Assembly: GCA_020629515.1 (NCBI GenBank)
Contig: JAHDDE010000031.1
Coordinates: 1 to 34,249, forward strand
Length of the DNA: 34,249 nt
Direction: 5' to 3'
Source of the DNA: Saprospiraceae bacterium
GTDB taxonomy: Bacteria; Bacteroidota; Bacteroidia; Chitinophagales; Saprospiraceae
Shown here: positions 34,150 through 34,249 of the stretch, one piece after another
How positions within the stretch are numbered: the first letter of the stretch is position 1
Layout of the letters: the number at the start of each line of letters is the position of its first letter
Made by a program: the position numbers and the translations under genes
The notes under the pieces: generated by a model
The model's input: only the letters and a program-made list of their open reading frames with translations
What the model was told of the DNA's origin: nothing
Databases searched by the model: none

Positions 34150-34249
34150 AAAGTACAGTTTATATTTTCACCATTCTTCTAAGTTGTTTTTGTGCAATAT
34201 CATCATACAGCCAATCAGAAATAGCTGGAAAGGTCGTGGATGAAAGTGG
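34146..34249 (+). CDS. secreted protein, N-terminus (probable TonB-dependent receptor / carboxypeptidase-regulatory-like domain), partial
   Basis: The GTG at 34146 overlaps the toxin TGA and starts a frame open to the window edge. A signal peptide (KSTVYIFTILLSCFCAISSYSQ) is followed by SEIAGKVVDESG, the usual opening of a CarboxypepD_reg-like domain. In Bacteroidota such domains sit at the N-terminus of SusC/TonB-dependent receptors and some secreted enzymes. Only 34 codons are visible, so the type of protein is inferred. Confidence 0.65.
   Translation, partial: MKSTVYIFTILLSCFCAISSYSQSEIAGKVVDES

Noticed and set aside
1-34249. rRNA, tRNA, insertion sequences, prophage or integrase genes
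   Set aside because: None is recognisable. Apart from the ParDE pair there is no mobile-element signature.

Overview
The window reads as a chromosomal stretch of a Bacteroidota bacterium, most likely of the Saprospiria/Lewinella type. I infer this from the AT-rich composition, the near absence of Shine-Dalgarno sequences, and the giant secreted protein. That protein combines FG-GAP blades, MBG domains, an ITAFDSLTWIDG-type repeat and a coat-hanger-like C-terminal segment. I see no rRNA, tRNA, insertion sequence, integrase or CRISPR array. Most gene identities rest on motifs read by eye, not on database searches.

Layout. (1) 1-7.6 kb: a possible gene tail, then a 2468-residue secreted mosaic protein. 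It has an FG-GAP propeller region, a subtilase/sedolisin-type protease domain, and MBG domains interrupted by a long SLVNG-repeat array. (2) 7.7-11.6 kb, minus strand: a HAD phosphatase, a small GlsB/YeaQ-type membrane protein and a UvrA paralogue. (3) 11.9-14.05 kb, plus strand: two exported proteins in tandem, a PPP-family (Shewanella-like) phosphatase and a CotH-like protein. (4) 14.05-24.2 kb, minus strand: a fatty-acid locus. A thiolase and a multifunctional FadB-type enzyme are followed by a terminator-like hairpin. After it comes a very tight eight-gene run: a metallo-beta-lactamase-fold protein with lost metal ligands, a short-chain dehydrogenase (SDR), a transglutaminase-like protein, a second SDR, a parvulin-type PPIase, a HupE/UreJ membrane protein, a hot-dog thioesterase and an HSL-type esterase. 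(5) 24.5-25.2 kb: a divergent TetR regulator. Two identical 16-bp palindromes lie in the shared intergenic region, one near each start codon.

(6) 25.2-33.6 kb: catabolic and exported enzymes. These are a ChbG/YdjC-type deacetylase, a Gfo/Idh/MocA oxidoreductase, an IorA/IorB-type molybdenum hydroxylase pair with a Tat signal, a penicillin-acylase lipoprotein, and a sugar phosphate isomerase/epimerase. A strong palindromic terminator separates the molybdenum enzyme from the convergent acylase gene. (7) 33.6 kb to the end: a ParD/ParE toxin-antitoxin pair. Its toxin stop codon overlaps the GTG start of a secreted protein that begins like a TonB-dependent receptor and runs off the window.

How the genes work together. 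The TetR protein probably represses the thiolase/FadB operon and itself through the paired palindromes, and responds to an acyl-CoA-like ligand (inference). The tight downstream run adds thioesterase, esterase and SDR activities to the same lipid theme, with an unexpected HupE/UreJ-PPIase membrane pair. The most unusual items are the SLVNG array inside an MBG domain, the probable MBL pseudoenzyme, the operator pair, and the exported phosphatase/CotH-like pair.
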